Origin: Alisma plantago-aquatica
Taxonomy: Eukaryota > Streptophyta > Magnoliopsida > Alismatales > Alismataceae
Direction of reading: 5' to 3'
Length of the DNA: 64,000 bases
Assembly (NCBI GenBank): GCA_963693085.1
Contig: OY856410.1
Span: forward strand, 888,287,835-888,351,834
Notes under the pieces: model-generated
Database searches by the model: none
What the model was told of the DNA's origin: nothing
What the model saw: the letters and a program-made list of their open reading frames with translations, nothing else
Part shown: in pieces, positions 42,701-57,000 of the stretch
Layout: the number at the start of each line of letters is the position of its first letter
How positions within the stretch are numbered: position 1 is the first letter of the stretch
Made by a program: the position numbers and the translations under genes

Positions 42701-44737
42701 TTATATAATAGCAATCTTTGGTTATGAACTTTAAAAAGGACACACATGAAGTATTAAAATGTGAATGTGCACACTTGGTTACAATAATTAATTCTTAGTC
42801 TTATACACTCCAGCAATGAGAGGAAGTGCATGCGAAATAGAATGATGTTTGGAGACTTTAGGTGAAACCAGTATGAAGCCTAACCTTAGATTAGAAATCT
42901 TATGATGCTTGGCTTGCCTATAGCTAAATGAGTTTAATATGTTTAACATATTCTCTCTTTGAATATAATAGCTAATTGTTTCTATGGCAAGTACCAGTAG
43001 TGTGAGAAAAGCAATGTGGCGTAAGTGATGTGGTATGAGTAATACATGTATACCAATGAGGCACGGCGTGATAATCTGAATCGCCAGTGTGATGTGATGG
43101 GTTCCTTAGTTATGAGATGAGGGGTTGTTACCCCAAGATATGTAGTCCTATGATGTTGATGATAAATTACCCTCTTGTTGTCTATTTCTAACCATGTAGG
43201 TGATACTAATTGATGTGCATAGCCAGGTATGAGTTATGGTTGTTATGATCTAATGGACATTGGTCCTTGAGATGGACATTGGTCCTTGTGATGGACGTTG
43301 GTCTTGGATGAATAGTAAGCACAAAGAGACATGATGTGATGAGATCACACCTAATATGTTTCAGTGTGTTCTAGTGATGAGTAATGCCTTGTTTATGTAG
43401 ATCTTGATTAGAGGTCATACATTGTAACTTGATTGATGATTAAAGATACTTAAATGGCCTAACTAATCAAGTGGAGCCTAATGTAGTAGCTTGCCATGTG
43501 CCATAGATCCATTCCAGTGTTAGTTTTATTACTGGTTGGTGAAACAAGTTTAACTTGGAGCACATATTTTTGAATATGTAGGGTGCAAGTTGAGTATTCC
43601 CTTGCATCCTTAATATCAGGTTGTGTGTGATGGCCATGCGTGAGTTGATCTTGGTGTGATAAGGATGGCCATGCATGAGCCAGTCCTTCTTTTAAGAATG
43701 GTCATGCATGAGCCTGTTCTCCTAGCATCGTTACCTGTACCAAGGTGGGCTAGATGTTATATGGGTGGCCATGCATGAGCCAACCCCTTTGATTTGACTA
43801 TATGTCATTGTTGTAATTGACTGATATGTCTCTACGGTGTTTTCTCTTGTGCTGACCAAGAGGTGTGGTGAGGTCTTGGACTCCGGCTCTTCCATTAGAC
43901 CTTGTATGGCACTAGTTTCAACTTAGTAGTGTTTAGTTGGATTTGGGTGGTACGACTCAAATCCTCAGGGCATAATAAATACGTAATCAGCCGTATTGTG
44001 TGCACATTTAGGATCAAACATGGAAGCATTGGATGAAGCCTTGCCTTGCTCTTGTACTATTTAGTTTGTAACAGTTGTACACGTTCTTCATATCCCTTTT
44101 AAATTATTAGATGTTCTATTACTCATTGGCAAGTGCATGTTACTGCTTTAGTTACTTCATCCATGAGATATGTCATTTGGTTAATTTTTTTCAATCTACT
44201 CAGTATGTTAATATCTAGTGATAATAATAGAGTTGGCAAAGAGTTATATCTCTCGCTGGGACTGTGTCTCACCCTGTTGGTTAAATAACTTTTTAGGTGG
44301 TCGTGCATGCTAAGTTGAAGATCATGCGGTTGAAGATGATACAAGAAGAAAACTACACATGGTGATACATGGTATATGGATACGGTCTAGTAATAGAGTC
44401 CTATGTGTCATCCCTGTACGCTCAGGTGCTTGGGGTTGTTCTCGATGTGTTTGTAGACATGATGTTTGATATGTGGTTTTCGGATGGTGTTCCTTTGATA
44501 GTATGTATATACATATGGAAATGTTATCTTATGTAATAGGATGTTTGGAGTGTGATGAGGTATCATCTTGAATATAAGTTATGAAATGCAAGTTTTGGCT
44601 CTTGTGTAACAATTCTCAGTTCATGGTGTTAGTTGCAAATTGGTTTTAATTTCATGTGATTTTTGGTAACCCGTTGTTAATGGTTGATCATGGTTTAAGT
44701 TTAAGTAATCTCACTTTGTGTGACAAAGGGTATCACA
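39734..44737 (+). repeat. 3' LTR of element B (uninterrupted, ~5.0 kb)
   Basis: It starts TATAAGGACC, with TG mutated to TA relative to the 5' LTR (TGTAAGG), and ends TATCACA. It carries the intact copia target site (42171-42190), the TATA box (40450-40458), both TATCGG/CCGATA clusters, the 21-bp tandem repeat (43255-43310) and the CATGCATGAGCC near-palindromes (43625-43785). Confidence 0.92.
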
Positions 44738-44742
44738 TTTAA

Positions 44743-46600
44743 TCTTTGGGCATATTAATCTAGCTTAGAACAAGTTTTTAGGGATTTACCCGAACAAGTA
44801 GGCAAAAGAATGCTAAGAATGTTATATCACTCGCCTCTTATGGTGAAAATCATGAGGCCCATTCAACAAGGCCATGAAAATGCTTCCAGATCCTAGATCG
44901 GCCCTCCAAAATCCCCAAAATCCATGCTTTGAGAAAGATCTAACTCCCATGAATAGGGCTGGAAACAAACGTTTTTTTGGTCGGTCAAAAATGTGTGTTA
45001 CTATAACCAAAACTTTAGGTACATTTGCACCCCAAAAAAGAAAACTGAGCCTAGATATACCAAAATAGATGGGTATTGAGGTACAAGAAAAGAGACATCA
45101 CGCTTGGGAACTATACAAGAGAGACTACCCTCTATACACCTCAAACCAACAAGACACAATAGAAGAAGGGCCAAGTCCACAAAGACAATAAGCACATTCA
45201 CAAAATATGAGGACAAAGACCCCCCCAGCATCCTTCCTCGATAGGTAAAAGGAGCACAAAGAACATGCTCCCTGCAAGCGTCCAAGACCTAAAAATCTCT
45301 CCAATACTTTTGAACAAACACAACAAGATCACCTAAAAAAGCCTCAACAAACCATATATGCTTTATTCCGCACCTACTCAAAATAGGAACATAATGAGTT
45401 CAGAAAGGAGGCCATTCAAGCTACCCTTCACTGCAATAACGAGCACCCACACAGTGTGAAGGAGAACGCAGACATATAACCTTTCTTCATCGCAATCTTC
45501 CTGAATCCTAGCTGCAAAGAAAAGCAAATATGAAGCAACACCATGGAAAAGACCTGCGAAATCCATCTCGCTAAGAGGAGTCTCCCGCATCTCCTCCCTT
45601 TGCCTTGGGTTTCTTTCTCTTCTTCTTCTACCTAGGACTACCGTTAACTTTGAAATCCATCAATAAATCTGGTTCAAGGTCACAAGAGCAGCATGACTCC
45701 TCATCTGTGTCCTGGTTCACTATCCTGGAGTACTCCAGGTAGATCCCTAAAGCTGGATGAAAACAAAATTGACAAGCTTAGAACCATCTTGAAGAAGCTA
45801 GATCTACAACATGCATCCGCATGCATCAGCATATGAGGCTCCATCCATGTTGATCCCTTCCTTGGATCTTGCTTCATACTCCATTGATCAATTCACTATT
45901 CTAGAAGTTTGTGGGATGCTAAAAGATCCTATATGGTGAAGGGGTGGGTTTTATAAAGTGGAGATAGATATAAATGTCCAAACTTCTCAACTAGTGTTCA
46001 TAATTACCCTTGGAAAAAACATGTCGTCCACTGTCAAAGAATCATTTTCATAAACCCTAATAAATTCTCATGTGTTTGGGTATCATTCTCATCTACATAT
46101 GCCAGATTTTCATTGGTCTATCACTTCCATAAGCTAAAAAGTCCATTAGTTGAGCATAAGAAGCTCCATCAGCCACCAACAACCATTGCCACCATACTAG
46201 CTAGGGTTGAAGCCCTAATCCAACTAAGATCAAAAGAATGAAACAAAGAAAATTTATTAAGATACTAATTTGAATCACACATTTGGGTATTATGCACTTA
46301 AATTTGCACTTAGGTTTCCAATTAAGGTGAAATTGCACATTAGTGCCCAATTGTATATGAAATTGCATTTCAAGGCACAAAAAGTATGATGGAGTCTATA
46401 TTAGATTCATCTATTAACCAATTGATTCCAAAACTTAATAAATCATAGAATACATAAGTACAAACATGCTTTAAATAAATTTGTAGTCAAGTCCTCATGT
46501 TATGGTGATTTGCAATTAAGTCCACAACTTATACAAAAACTTGAAACGAAGGCAACCAACAAGATTAGAGAGAAACTTATTCCAATCATATACTTATCTT
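44743..46600. repeat. Background repeat F, copy 1
   Basis: Apart from an inserted LINE piece (44968-45755) this matches 57825-58931 in the same orientation, about 80-90% by eye. It has no recognisable protein. A minus-strand TATA-like stretch (TTTATAAAACCC, plus 45947-45958) suggests retroelement regulatory sequence. It was the target of elements A and B. Its full identity is unknown to me. Confidence 0.7.
44968..45755 (-). mobile_element. 5'-truncated LINE fragment inserted in repeat F copy 1
   Basis: F copy 2 lacks these ~790 bases: it runs from GGACTGGAAAAGAAC straight to TTGACAAG. On the minus strand the insert ends TTTTTGACCGACCAAAAAAAC, an A-rich tail like plant LINE 3' ends. The flanks (GCTGGAAACAAA left, GATGAAAACAAAA right) look like a target duplication. 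Short minus-strand frames (for example 45001-45285) match no protein I recognise, so it could also be a long SINE or LINE 3' UTR. Confidence 0.55.
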
Positions 46601-46930
46601 TCTCAAGTAGTTAGATCGGTACCTTCCATCATTCATGTAACACTTTCAGTCTTAATCCAACTTATGCTTCTCATCAACATCTATTTCATTCTTTTCATCA
46701 TGATTTCATTTTTATTATGTTCTTTGGATTGTTTCCAACTAACTACTTGGCCATGGAACTCAAAAGGATAACAATCAAAGAGTTCCACACTTACCCTTCC
46801 CTCAATACTTGACTATCTGACCAGGGCACCCAAATACTGAGTTCAGATAGTATGCATTATGCTTGTGTCATGTTCATTACTTTGATTTCATTTTAGTGCT
46901 TATTCTTATCATCATCGTAGACTCAACTAA

Positions 46931-46952
46931 CCTAAGCTCTAATACTAAACTT
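46931..46952 (-). other. Primer-site-like sequence on the minus strand
   Basis: Read on the minus strand, an LTR-like end CCTTACA is followed by TAGTATTAGAGCTTAGG. This differs from the tRNA-iMet primer site TGGTATCAGAGC at two positions in its first twelve bases, both transitions. It suggests an old minus-strand LTR element whose LTR lies to the right (46953 onward) and whose interior includes repeat F. Confidence 0.45.
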
Positions 46953-49750
46953 GTAAGGACTCATCCTAATGATTGAACCTTAATTGGCCATTATGATAGA
47001 TCCTTAGCCAAAATCCAACTTAAGTCTAATAACCATCAAAAGCCAAGATGGATAAGAAATCTAAATAAGGAGATGCATATAAATATCCAATTACAAACAT
47101 ATGTCACAAAACTTCACATGACATCTTATGTAATATATTTCAGCACATCAGAGCCATTCAAAGAGATGACATGATAAGAGCACAAACGGAAATCCCTTTA
47201 TGGAATTTGTCAAATTAAGATTACAACATGAGATATATCTATGCAACTACAACATCATAAAGGTGTGAGATCAATTTACAACTTGTATTTGTTAGATAAC
47301 ATCACATAAAACAACCTAACATGTACCTCATCAACTACCCACCCATCACTAAAGAAAGTGAGAGTACATGAATACTCTAGACTTAACTATATTCTTTAAT
47401 GTTACATCTTAATCAACACTTTTTTTCCACTACTCCAATACACCTAAATGATGTGGAAAACCATGAGTGAGAACCTCGAGCCCAACGATATAATATAAAA
47501 AGCTAACATCTTATTGCTTACAAACATATTATGATCGAATTATGTAGAGTTATCTTAATTAGTAGTTAAAGATAATTACAACAGATTCTCATAACTAGAT
47601 ATGTATATTGAGAAAATATGAAATCTCTTCACATGGATGTTAAATCAATAAGTACAAAAGGGTATACTATGTATGTGCCTAAGCCATACCCTTACCAGTA
47701 CAAAGTAGGAAACATAAAAAACAATAAGTAAAAGTATACAATTGTGGATCCACGCCATTCTTCAATTAATCCTAAACAGATCTATTACTTGACTAAGTTA
47801 CACATTTTATTATCATCATGGGTAGTTTGAGGAGTACTGTTCAATCTAGCAGTTGACCACTATTAAGTTGCAAACATCTCCATATAAGATCATAGGATTT
47901 CCAAACTTCTAAAGATCTCCAAAACCATGGCTGGTGTGAGCCTAAACAAAATAATGGCATAAAGACCAAACTATTAGGGGAGATCTCAATGGCATGTCCA
48001 CAACAAACCATGCCCATCCTGGGTACACAGGCTAAGGCACCTATCTTTGGGGTATGAAACCCTTATCAATCACATATCATATATTACTTTACACGTGTCA
48101 CTTGTCACATATCACATACTACCTGAGATATGGCCTTGACCATACTCATACAACCTTGGAATCAGGATGATAGAGATGTACACTCCCTGCACCTACATAT
48201 ACTCAACAATATATTACTCCGAGCATCTTCTGACTAATTTGCTACAAAGATACTTGTTTCACTATTTCCCCCACCGACCTAGGGAAATAGGTCTATGGAC
48301 TCAGGGTACTACAAGATTATGGTTACACTTGATTAAATGTTCCAGTCAAATCATTTTTAGACTATACCAATCAAGATACACACACGCCATATTAGTGGAT
48401 TATAAATTTAATCAATCATAGCAACTTCATAAGATATACAATGCATCCAAAAATATGAGTACCACAAAATAAGGGTCCATGTATCATCCTTATCCATATT
48501 GAGGCCCAAGAGATCATTCTCAGACACAACAATGCCTAGAATATCATGTCATAACACACAATCCTCGAATAAGTCATCAAATTCATATCCTCAATTTAAT
48601 TAAAATATATAAATGTAGGCCATCATCCCATACCCATGAAGGGCATGTATTCGATGTTTAGAATAAGCATAATCATGTAATTAATTAATTTTAACTATTT
48701 TAGTGCAAGGGTTATCACGTGTGACTATCACATTATAAATACTTCTAGCTCAATCCAAAACATCATTTCAAACATCAGCCAATAACTTGTTATGATGAAG
48801 TATTCATAATTATTTGAAGATAACATTATAAAACTCATAAGGTCACATAAACTGTCCACCTTTAACAATATCACATTTTATTCTCCATCTTATGCTTTTA
48901 TCATTTTCAAACATGGATGGTATAAAACCATTGGGTCTATCCATCAATACAATTATGAGACACATGCCATCGCACTCAAGGGGTTAACCTCAAGGCATCA
49001 CTCCAGTTTATATACATTTACTCCCATATCCAAAATATACTTATAATGTCATATTTTATATCTCATTTAGTGTCACTTAACATTGTAAAAAGAGGAGGTA
49101 TATAACCTATAGTCATCATGTGAGGTAGAGAATCGTGTTATTAAGATTTTTTATCATAAAAATTCCATACATTGTTACAACTAACAAATAATTTAGAAAC
49201 CCCAAAGTTGTTACATGGTTATTTAAAATTTAATTTTATGATGTGTATCCTACTTATTAGTATAATTTAATTTCTTGATTAATGAAAAATATCACTTTCA
49301 TGAGGGACATAAATGAGGAAGATCATCCTCAGTTGGTATAATATGATTCATAATGTAATCTAATGTACTCCTTAGGGCATAATGTTCAAATACAAGACAT
49401 AAAAAGGGTAATTTTGCCATGTAAGTCTAAATTAGGGTCAATACCATGTAAAAACATCATAACCATTTGAAACTATGTATTTTATTTCACATTATACTTA
49501 CAAATCATCTTACAAAATTTCATATTTAAATCTGAAAGTATACGGGAGTTACATTCAAAACATTATGGTACACAAAAAGTGCCACCTTTATGCATAGATA
49601 ACCTACTTTGGGATTATAAACCTAAGTCAAAGGAACTTCTAGAAGCATAAGCTTTATACTAAGTCCTTATAATCATTTAATATTAACTACAAATCACTGA
49701 GAATAATATTCATATCCATTTTCCTTTCATATAGTACTAATATAAAACAA
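46953..49750. other. AT-rich non-coding sequence, probably an old minus-strand LTR
   Basis: No reading frame with protein-like content is visible on either strand, and there is no RNA gene. The composition resembles the neighbouring LTRs, and the primer-site relic at its left edge supports an LTR ending at 46952. Its right end is lost at the junction with element E. Confidence 0.4.
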
Positions 49751-52700
49751 TGGTAATCTAAGGAGTGGGATCGTAGAGGGGAACCACTCCCTACTAAAAT
49801 AAAAAGGCAACATCCCAAACCAAATACCAACATAATTTTTTTCCAAAGGGATGAAACCAATTTATTCAACATGAATGTATCATAATACCAAAGTGTAGCA
49901 TCAGAAGAAAATAATGACTATATTCAACTTCTCAATAAGATTACAAAAGTATATCTTAATCTCCCACATTGGTTTACATCTATGATACAACATAAGGATC
50001 TAAGATAGAGGGAAGTCTAAACCATAACAACTTTGTCTCCAAGCTTAAACTCCTTAAGCTATGTCCATATCTTTATGCCATATCAACCAAGTCCTACACC
50101 TAGGGTTGGAAGCATACCCCAGCAAGAAGAGAAAAATAGAAGACATCAACAAAGGTTGGTATGTACATACTAAATAGGAGATTGAGCAATTTATAAAGAA
50201 TAAAGGACATCAAATTTAAAGGCTTCCCATATAAATGTAAAGTACTACCCAATCAAGCATAAAATAATATAAACAACAAAATAAGAATGAAGCAAAAGAG
50301 TATATAAACAAGGCATCCATGTATTTCACCTATGACAATACTAGATAGTATAAACATGTAGGTAGGAAATAACACATCTACCAAAAATATGAGGTGAGTG
50401 GGAACCATATACATCACTCTAAATATGGAGTGGGTAGGAACTATATACATCCACCCGCGCAGGACATGATACACATCTGCTCAGAATAATTTTATATGCA
50501 TGAATTATCACCTCTACACTTATATGTGGGAATGTTCACATCCACATAAAAAAACATGTAAAATTATACTAGAAGTCACCACATGATGCAAAATAAAAGA
50601 ATAAGCAAGTATAAACAAATAAGGAGGATGAGAACTTCCTTCAAGTATAAAGTGGGAACTGAGGATCCATGCCATCACATAATGTGACATATAAACATCC
50701 ACTACCATGGTGGTAAAAGAAGAACATATCATCAAATAAGTCCAACATGCACAAAGCATAAGAGAGAATCCAAGAGAATATCCATGTTCACAAGATCAAT
50801 ATCAAATAATGTAGTTCACATGAACCATGATTTTCAAAAGAAAAGACATTGTGTATAGGCTAATGTCCATAGGACCAAAAGAAAGAGAATACAGGTTAAT
50901 TTCTCAACATAGAGTAATAGGAGATGCAAAAAATATCTCTCTTCATAGTCTAAATAGTCCAAAGTTATTTCTAGATCCAAGTCTAGGCCTATAAAGAACC
51001 TATTAAGAATATATGTAGATTTGGAGTCAATTTCACATTGATTATTCAAACCCTAAAAATTACCTTTTTCTTTACATGTAATTTAGGTTATCAAAACCAT
51101 GCACATTTTTGGTTACCTATTCCTGAGTTCAAAACATAATTTATTATATTTTTTGACTTATAAATTATTAGTTATGAATTTTTCAAGTTATTATATATTT
51201 AGGTAAATTCATTAAAATCACATATTTTTAATATTAGATTTAATCAACAAAACTGGTACCATTAGATAGACCTTATTTTTCTTATTTCAAAACATATATA
51301 TTTTTTATTTTTCTAAGCTATGAATAATTAGTTATGAATTTTACAAGTCTGTCCAATTAGAAAATCAAGAAAAGCCATGTCAGTGAAGAAATTTGCGAGA
51401 GGGAGAGAGTAGTCAGGCCCACACTACCTAGCCCAATCCCAGGTGGCCATGTCTGCGGTCAAACTCGCATAGCACTAGTCCATAGAGAAACCAATACTTG
51501 ATCAAAAGACTATATTACCCTCAGGCGAGAAAATAAGAAGGGACGAGGAGGGAAATTTCAGAAAATCATTGAAGCAATTCTTCATCCCAAGCTACCCACC
51601 ATAGATGGTAGCAGCAACCTACTGTCCTCACAAAAATCAAGAAAAATCAATACATGGCATGATTCGAGAAAAAGAGAGCTGAGAAGGAAAGGAGATGGAC
51701 CCATGAACTTATAATTGTGGTCTATTGAATCAAGGGGGTGCGAAGACGATGCACCAGCCATCGTAAGCTCCGAACCAAAACACGATCATTGGTCAAGATA
51801 AATTCGAGAAAGAGAGAAATTTATATGAGAGGAGAATTCTACGAGGTTGGGCGGAGGCGAAGGTATCATTATTTATAGGGGAGGCTCAGATTCAAGGCTC
51901 ATTGTAGAGGGTCGTGGGAGTCCAGTTCCATGAGGATTGGGTATTTCCTGAATCCTTCATGAAAGGACATGAGTTAACCATCTTTATGTGAAGAAACTTC
52001 TCACGATTGCAACTGAATAAAAATTGTGCGGAAAGATAGAGTAGGGAGGGAGATATGGCAAGTCTGGACCTCATTTACTGTACATGGCCTGATCAGGTTC
52101 CTACTTGAGGTAGGAGACAACCTTGATGTCGTCCAAAAAAGATCCAACAGTGGGGGGAGTTAGTCGTATAAGGAAAATCTCAGAATCAATAATCATAGTG
52201 TGACAACGTGACAAAATCAGCTTAATTTAATAGTGACATTTCAATTAATTTCCTTTTCTCTTCTTCTTATGAGGGCACAAACGATTCCCAAATTAGATGA
52301 AATTTTGCACATAGGCTAATTAAAGCATGTAGATTCTGATTATGCAATTAGATTTGTATTTTGAGAACTTTTAATGTGTTAAATAAAACAAATTCAATTT
52401 TCTCTTTCCTCATGCATTAATGGCTTTAAGATTCTCCACATTTTATGAAACTTCACCCACAAGTCATATTTAATGTGTTGGATATGAATCTGACATCAAT
52501 TTAACATGTTAGAGTTGTTTGTATAATTATTTAATACTTTGAAGGTTCTACACACTTTCTCTCTCCTAATTTCATCTTTTAATCAAACGTTTCCCAAATT
52601 GGAAGAAAATTCACCCATAGGCTATATTTATAATGTAGATTACGAATCTAAGATTATTTTCCTCTTTTAGAGTCATTTATTATTTTATTTGATATTTTTA

Positions 52701-53199
52701 GGAAAACATAGATCTTCTCTTTCCAAATTGAATTAAATTAATTATTACTATGTGAGTAATGTGAAACTTGACTCCCAAGACAACTGGGACCCAAGGAACA
52801 CGATTCTTAACTTAGATTCCACTTTTGGGATTTATTTTAATGAGTTATGTCATAATTAATATGTGTGTCCATTAATATCACATTATCACTTAGGTTATTA
52901 TATTATTTCACTATTATCATTATTTATTATCCATTTATGTTAACATTATCACCAAAAGTATTATGTATGATTATTTGCACAAAATTTATATAATACATTA
53001 TTATCTCATGTGACATATTTTATATGTCTAATATTGGCCCATGACAAATGTGAGAACATTAGGTTACATTAGGATGATTTATACATGCATTATCTCATTA
53101 GGGTTATACTAAACCTCATCTAGATCTATCCTCAACCTTGTTTGGCTAAGTCCAAAAAGTCAAACTTCTAGGGTAGGGTTCAAGATCTGGTATGTTACA
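49751..53199 (-). repeat. 3' LTR of element E
   Basis: It matches 54043-57468 over its length. A TATA-like CTATAAATAA on the minus strand lies at about plus 51868-51877. Short frames in it repeat in both copies only because the LTRs are copies. Confidence 0.85.
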
Positions 53200-54042
53200 A
53201 CATCCCACCCCTTAAAAAGAATTTTGTCCTCAAAATCTATTGATTTAAACATCAAAAACTAATTACTCTTCACCCCTTAAAAAGGTTCAACCTAACAATT
53301 CAAACTAATCAACATTTAGGGTTACCCACATATCTTTTAGTTGTGAATGTTTTAGAGTTTCATGTTGTTCCTGTATCCAACTAAAGAGTCAGAATCAACT
53401 AGGGTTGAGTTATAGGTCCTTGTGTCTCTAACTTATCAACCCTAAAATCCAAAGAATCATAGGGTATAAAGGGTAGGTACACTACACCATAACATTATCT
53501 CACATATTCCTAATCACTTCTTTAAAACTAGGGTTAGGATTCTATGCCAACTAGTTCTAGGGTTTCTCCATTAAAACTTCACATATCTCTTCATTGTGAC
53601 TTCGTTCAATAAATCATCGAGAAAATTAGAAGAAAAAAATTGTACATATAGTTGTATAATGAAAATATTTTTGTCGATAAGAAACATTCGATGTAAAAAC
53701 AAGGATGGTACCAAAATCAATGCCATAAACCAAGTCACAATTTATCCATAACAAGATCTTCTTATCCAACTATTACTCATCAACAAAACCTAATTCCATC
53801 CTCAAGTTAAACCCCATTGCAAACAAAGATCCTTGTCATCAAAAACCTATATAGAATGGTATGGTTATCTAACCTCATCACATTAAGGTTCACTAATCAT
53901 CAACCTTTCACCATCCCATGATCAACTTAGGAAAATTCTAGGGAAACAACTCAACTAAAGGGTGATCATGTAAGTCAAAGATTCTGACTAGGGATACAAA
54001 ATTGAAATAGTTAGATTCCGACTACCATGGGCTCTTATACCA
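53200..54042 (-). other. Element E interior: primer site, purine tract, no coding sequence
   Basis: The edge next to the 3' LTR holds the gypsy-like TTTTGAGGACAAAATTC motif (minus strand) and then the purine tract. The edge next to the 5' LTR holds the primer site. Everything between is AT-rich with stops in all frames. Confidence 0.8.
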
Positions 54043-57000
54043 TGCTATAAAGAGTGGGATCCCAGAGGGGAACCACTCCTTACTAAAATAAAAAGGCAAC
54101 ATCCCAAACCAAAAACCAACATAAGTTTTTTGCCTAAGGGATGAAACTAATTTATTCAACATGAATGTATCATAACACCAAAGTGTGGCAGCGGAAGAAA
54201 ATAATGACTATGTTCAACTTCTCAACAATATTACAAAATTATATCTTAATCTCCCACATAGGGTTTACATTTATGATACAACATAAGGATCTAAGATAGA
54301 GGGAAGTCTAAACCATAACAACTTTGTCTCCAAGATTTAACTCCTTAAGCTATGTCTATATCTTCATGCCATATCCACCAAGTCCTTCACCTAGGGTTGG
54401 AAGCATACCCCAGCAAGAAGAGAAAAATAGAATACATCAACAAAGGTTGGTATGTGCATACTAAATAGAGATTGAGAAATTTATGAAGAATAAAGGACAT
54501 CAAATTAAAAGGCTTCCCATAAAAATGTAAAGTAAAACCCAATCGGGCATAAAAGAATATAAACAACAAAATAAGAATGAGGAAAAAGAGTATATAAATA
54601 AGGCATCCATGTATTTCACCTATGATAATACCAGACAATATAAACATGTAGGTAGGAAATAACACATCTACCAAAAATATGAGGTGACCGAGAACTGTAT
54701 ATATCCACTCTAAATATGGAGTGGGTAGGAACTGTATACATCAACCCAAGTACGACAACATACACATCTGCTCAAAATAATTTTATATGCAGGAATTATC
54801 ATCTCTGCACTCATATGTGGGAATTTTCACATTCTCATAAAATAACATGTAAAATTATACTAGCAGTCACCACATGATGAAAAAAAAGAATAAACAAGTA
54901 CAAACAATTCAGGAGGATGAGAACATCCTTCAAGTATAAAATGGGATTTGAGGATCCATGATGTTGCATAATGTGCCATATAAACTTCCAGTACCATGGT
55001 GGGAAAAGAAGAACATATCATCAAATAAGTCCAACATGCACAAAGCATAAGAGAGAGTCCAAGAGAATATCCACGATCACAAGATCAATATCGAATAAGG
55101 TAGTTCACATGAACCATGATTTTCAAAAGAAAAGACATTGTGTATAGGATAATGTCCATAGGACCAAAAGAAAGAGAATATAGGTTAATTGCTCAACATA
55201 GAATAATAGGAGATGCAAAACATACCTCTCTTCAGATTCTAAATAGTCCAAAGTTACTTCTAGATCCAAAGAACCTATTAAGCATATATGTAGATTTGGA
55301 GTCAATTTCACATTGATTGTACAAACCCTAAAAATTACCTTTTTCTTTACATGTGATTTAGGTTATCAAAATCACTCCACATTTTAGGTTTCATTTTCTT
55401 GAGTTTAAACATAATTTGTTATATTTTTTAGACTTATAAATTATTAGTTATGAATTTTATAAGTTATTATATATTTAATAAATTCATTAAAATCACATAT
55501 TTTTAAGATTATATTCGAGAAACGAAATTGATACCAGTAGATATATCTTATTTCTCTAATTTCAAAACATATTTTATTTTATTTTTCTGAGCTATGAATA
55601 ATTAGTTATGAATTTTACAAGTCTGATCAATCAAAAAATCACAAAACGCCACGTCAGCAAAGAAATTTGCAAGAGGGAGAGATTAGTCAGGCTCGCACTA
55701 CCTGGCCCAATCCCAAGTGGCCATGTCTGCAGTCAAACCCATGTGGCACCAGTCCACATAGAAACCAATACTCGATCAAAAGACTGTATTACCCACGAGG
55801 GAGAAAATAAGAAGGAAGGGACATGGAGGGCAATTTTAGGAAATCACCAAAGTGATTCTTCCTCCTAGGCTACTCGCCATGGACGGCAGTAGCGACCTAC
55901 TGTCCTCACGAAAATTAGGCAAAATCAATACATGGCATGATTCGAGAAAAAGAGAGCTGAGAAGGAAAGGAGATGGACCCCTGAACTTACAGTTGTGGTC
56001 TATTGAATCAAGGGGGTGCGGAGATGATGCACCAAATGACGCAAGATTTGAACCAAAACATGCTCGTTGGTTGAGATAAATGCGAGAAAGAGGGAAATTG
56101 ATATGAAAGGAGAATTCTACAAGGTTGGGCGGAGGGGAGGGTATAATTATTTATAGGGGAGGCTCGGATTCAAGGCTTGACGTAGAGAGCCGTGGGAGTC
56201 CAATTCCATGAGGATTGGGGATTTCCCGAATCCTTTATGAAAGGACACGACCATATTTCTATGTGGAAACTTCTCACGATTGCAACTGAAGAAAAATCAT
56301 GTAGAAAGATAGAGTAGGGAGGGAGATATGGCAAGTTTAGATCTCGTTTACTGTACACGGATTGGTCGGGCTCCTAATCAAGGTAGGAGAGGAACTCGAT
56401 TCCGTCCAAAGAAGATCCAACGATGGGGGGAGTTAGTCATATAAGGAAAATCTGAGAATCAAGAATCATAGTGTGACAGCGTGACAAAATTGGATTAATT
56501 TAATAGTGACATTGCAATTAATTTCCTTTTCTCTTTCTTCTTTTGAGGGCACAAACGATTCCCAAATTAGATGAAATTTTGCATAGAGGCTAATTAAAGC
56601 ATGTAGATTTTGATCATGCAATTAGATTTGCCTTTTCAGAACTTTTTATGTGTTAAATAAACCAAATGCCTTTTTTTTCTTCTCTTTCCTCATGCATTAA
56701 TGACTTTAAGATTCTCCAAATTTTATGAAACTTCACCCACAAGTCATATTTAATGTGTTCAATGGGAATTTGACATCAATTTTACATGTTGGAGTTGTTT
56801 GTATAATTATTTAATACTTCAAAGGTTCTGCACACTTTCTGTCTCCTGATTTCATCTTTTAATCAAATGTTTTCCAAATTGGAAGAAAATTCACCCATAG
56901 GCTATATTTATTATGTAGATTACGAATCTAATATTATTTTCCTCTTTTAGAGTAATTTATAATTTTATGATATTTTGGGGGAAAACATAGATCTTCTCTT

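Larger units (their letters stand above)
6084..44737 (+). mobile_element. Element B: gypsy (Tekay-like) retrotransposon, interrupted by nested copia and gypsy elements
   Basis: The two LTRs (6084-25982 split, and 39734-44737) are direct copies flanked by a perfect 5-bp duplication, TTTAA (6079-6083 and 44738-44742). A primer site follows the 5' LTR (25988), and a decayed protease/reverse transcriptase remnant lies at 38260-38640. Without its two insertions the element would be about 12.6 kb: LTRs of 4.98 and 5.0 kb and only about 2.6 kb of interior. Most of RT, RNase H and integrase is missing, so it is internally deleted and could only have moved with outside help, or it was deleted after insertion. 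F copy 2 (around 57820) gives the empty target site. Confidence 0.92.

Noticed and set aside
45001..45590. Minus-strand hydrophobic frames in the insertion in repeat F
   Set aside because: They lie in a probable LINE 3' end or UTR fragment and match no known protein. I kept the insertion as a feature but not the frames.
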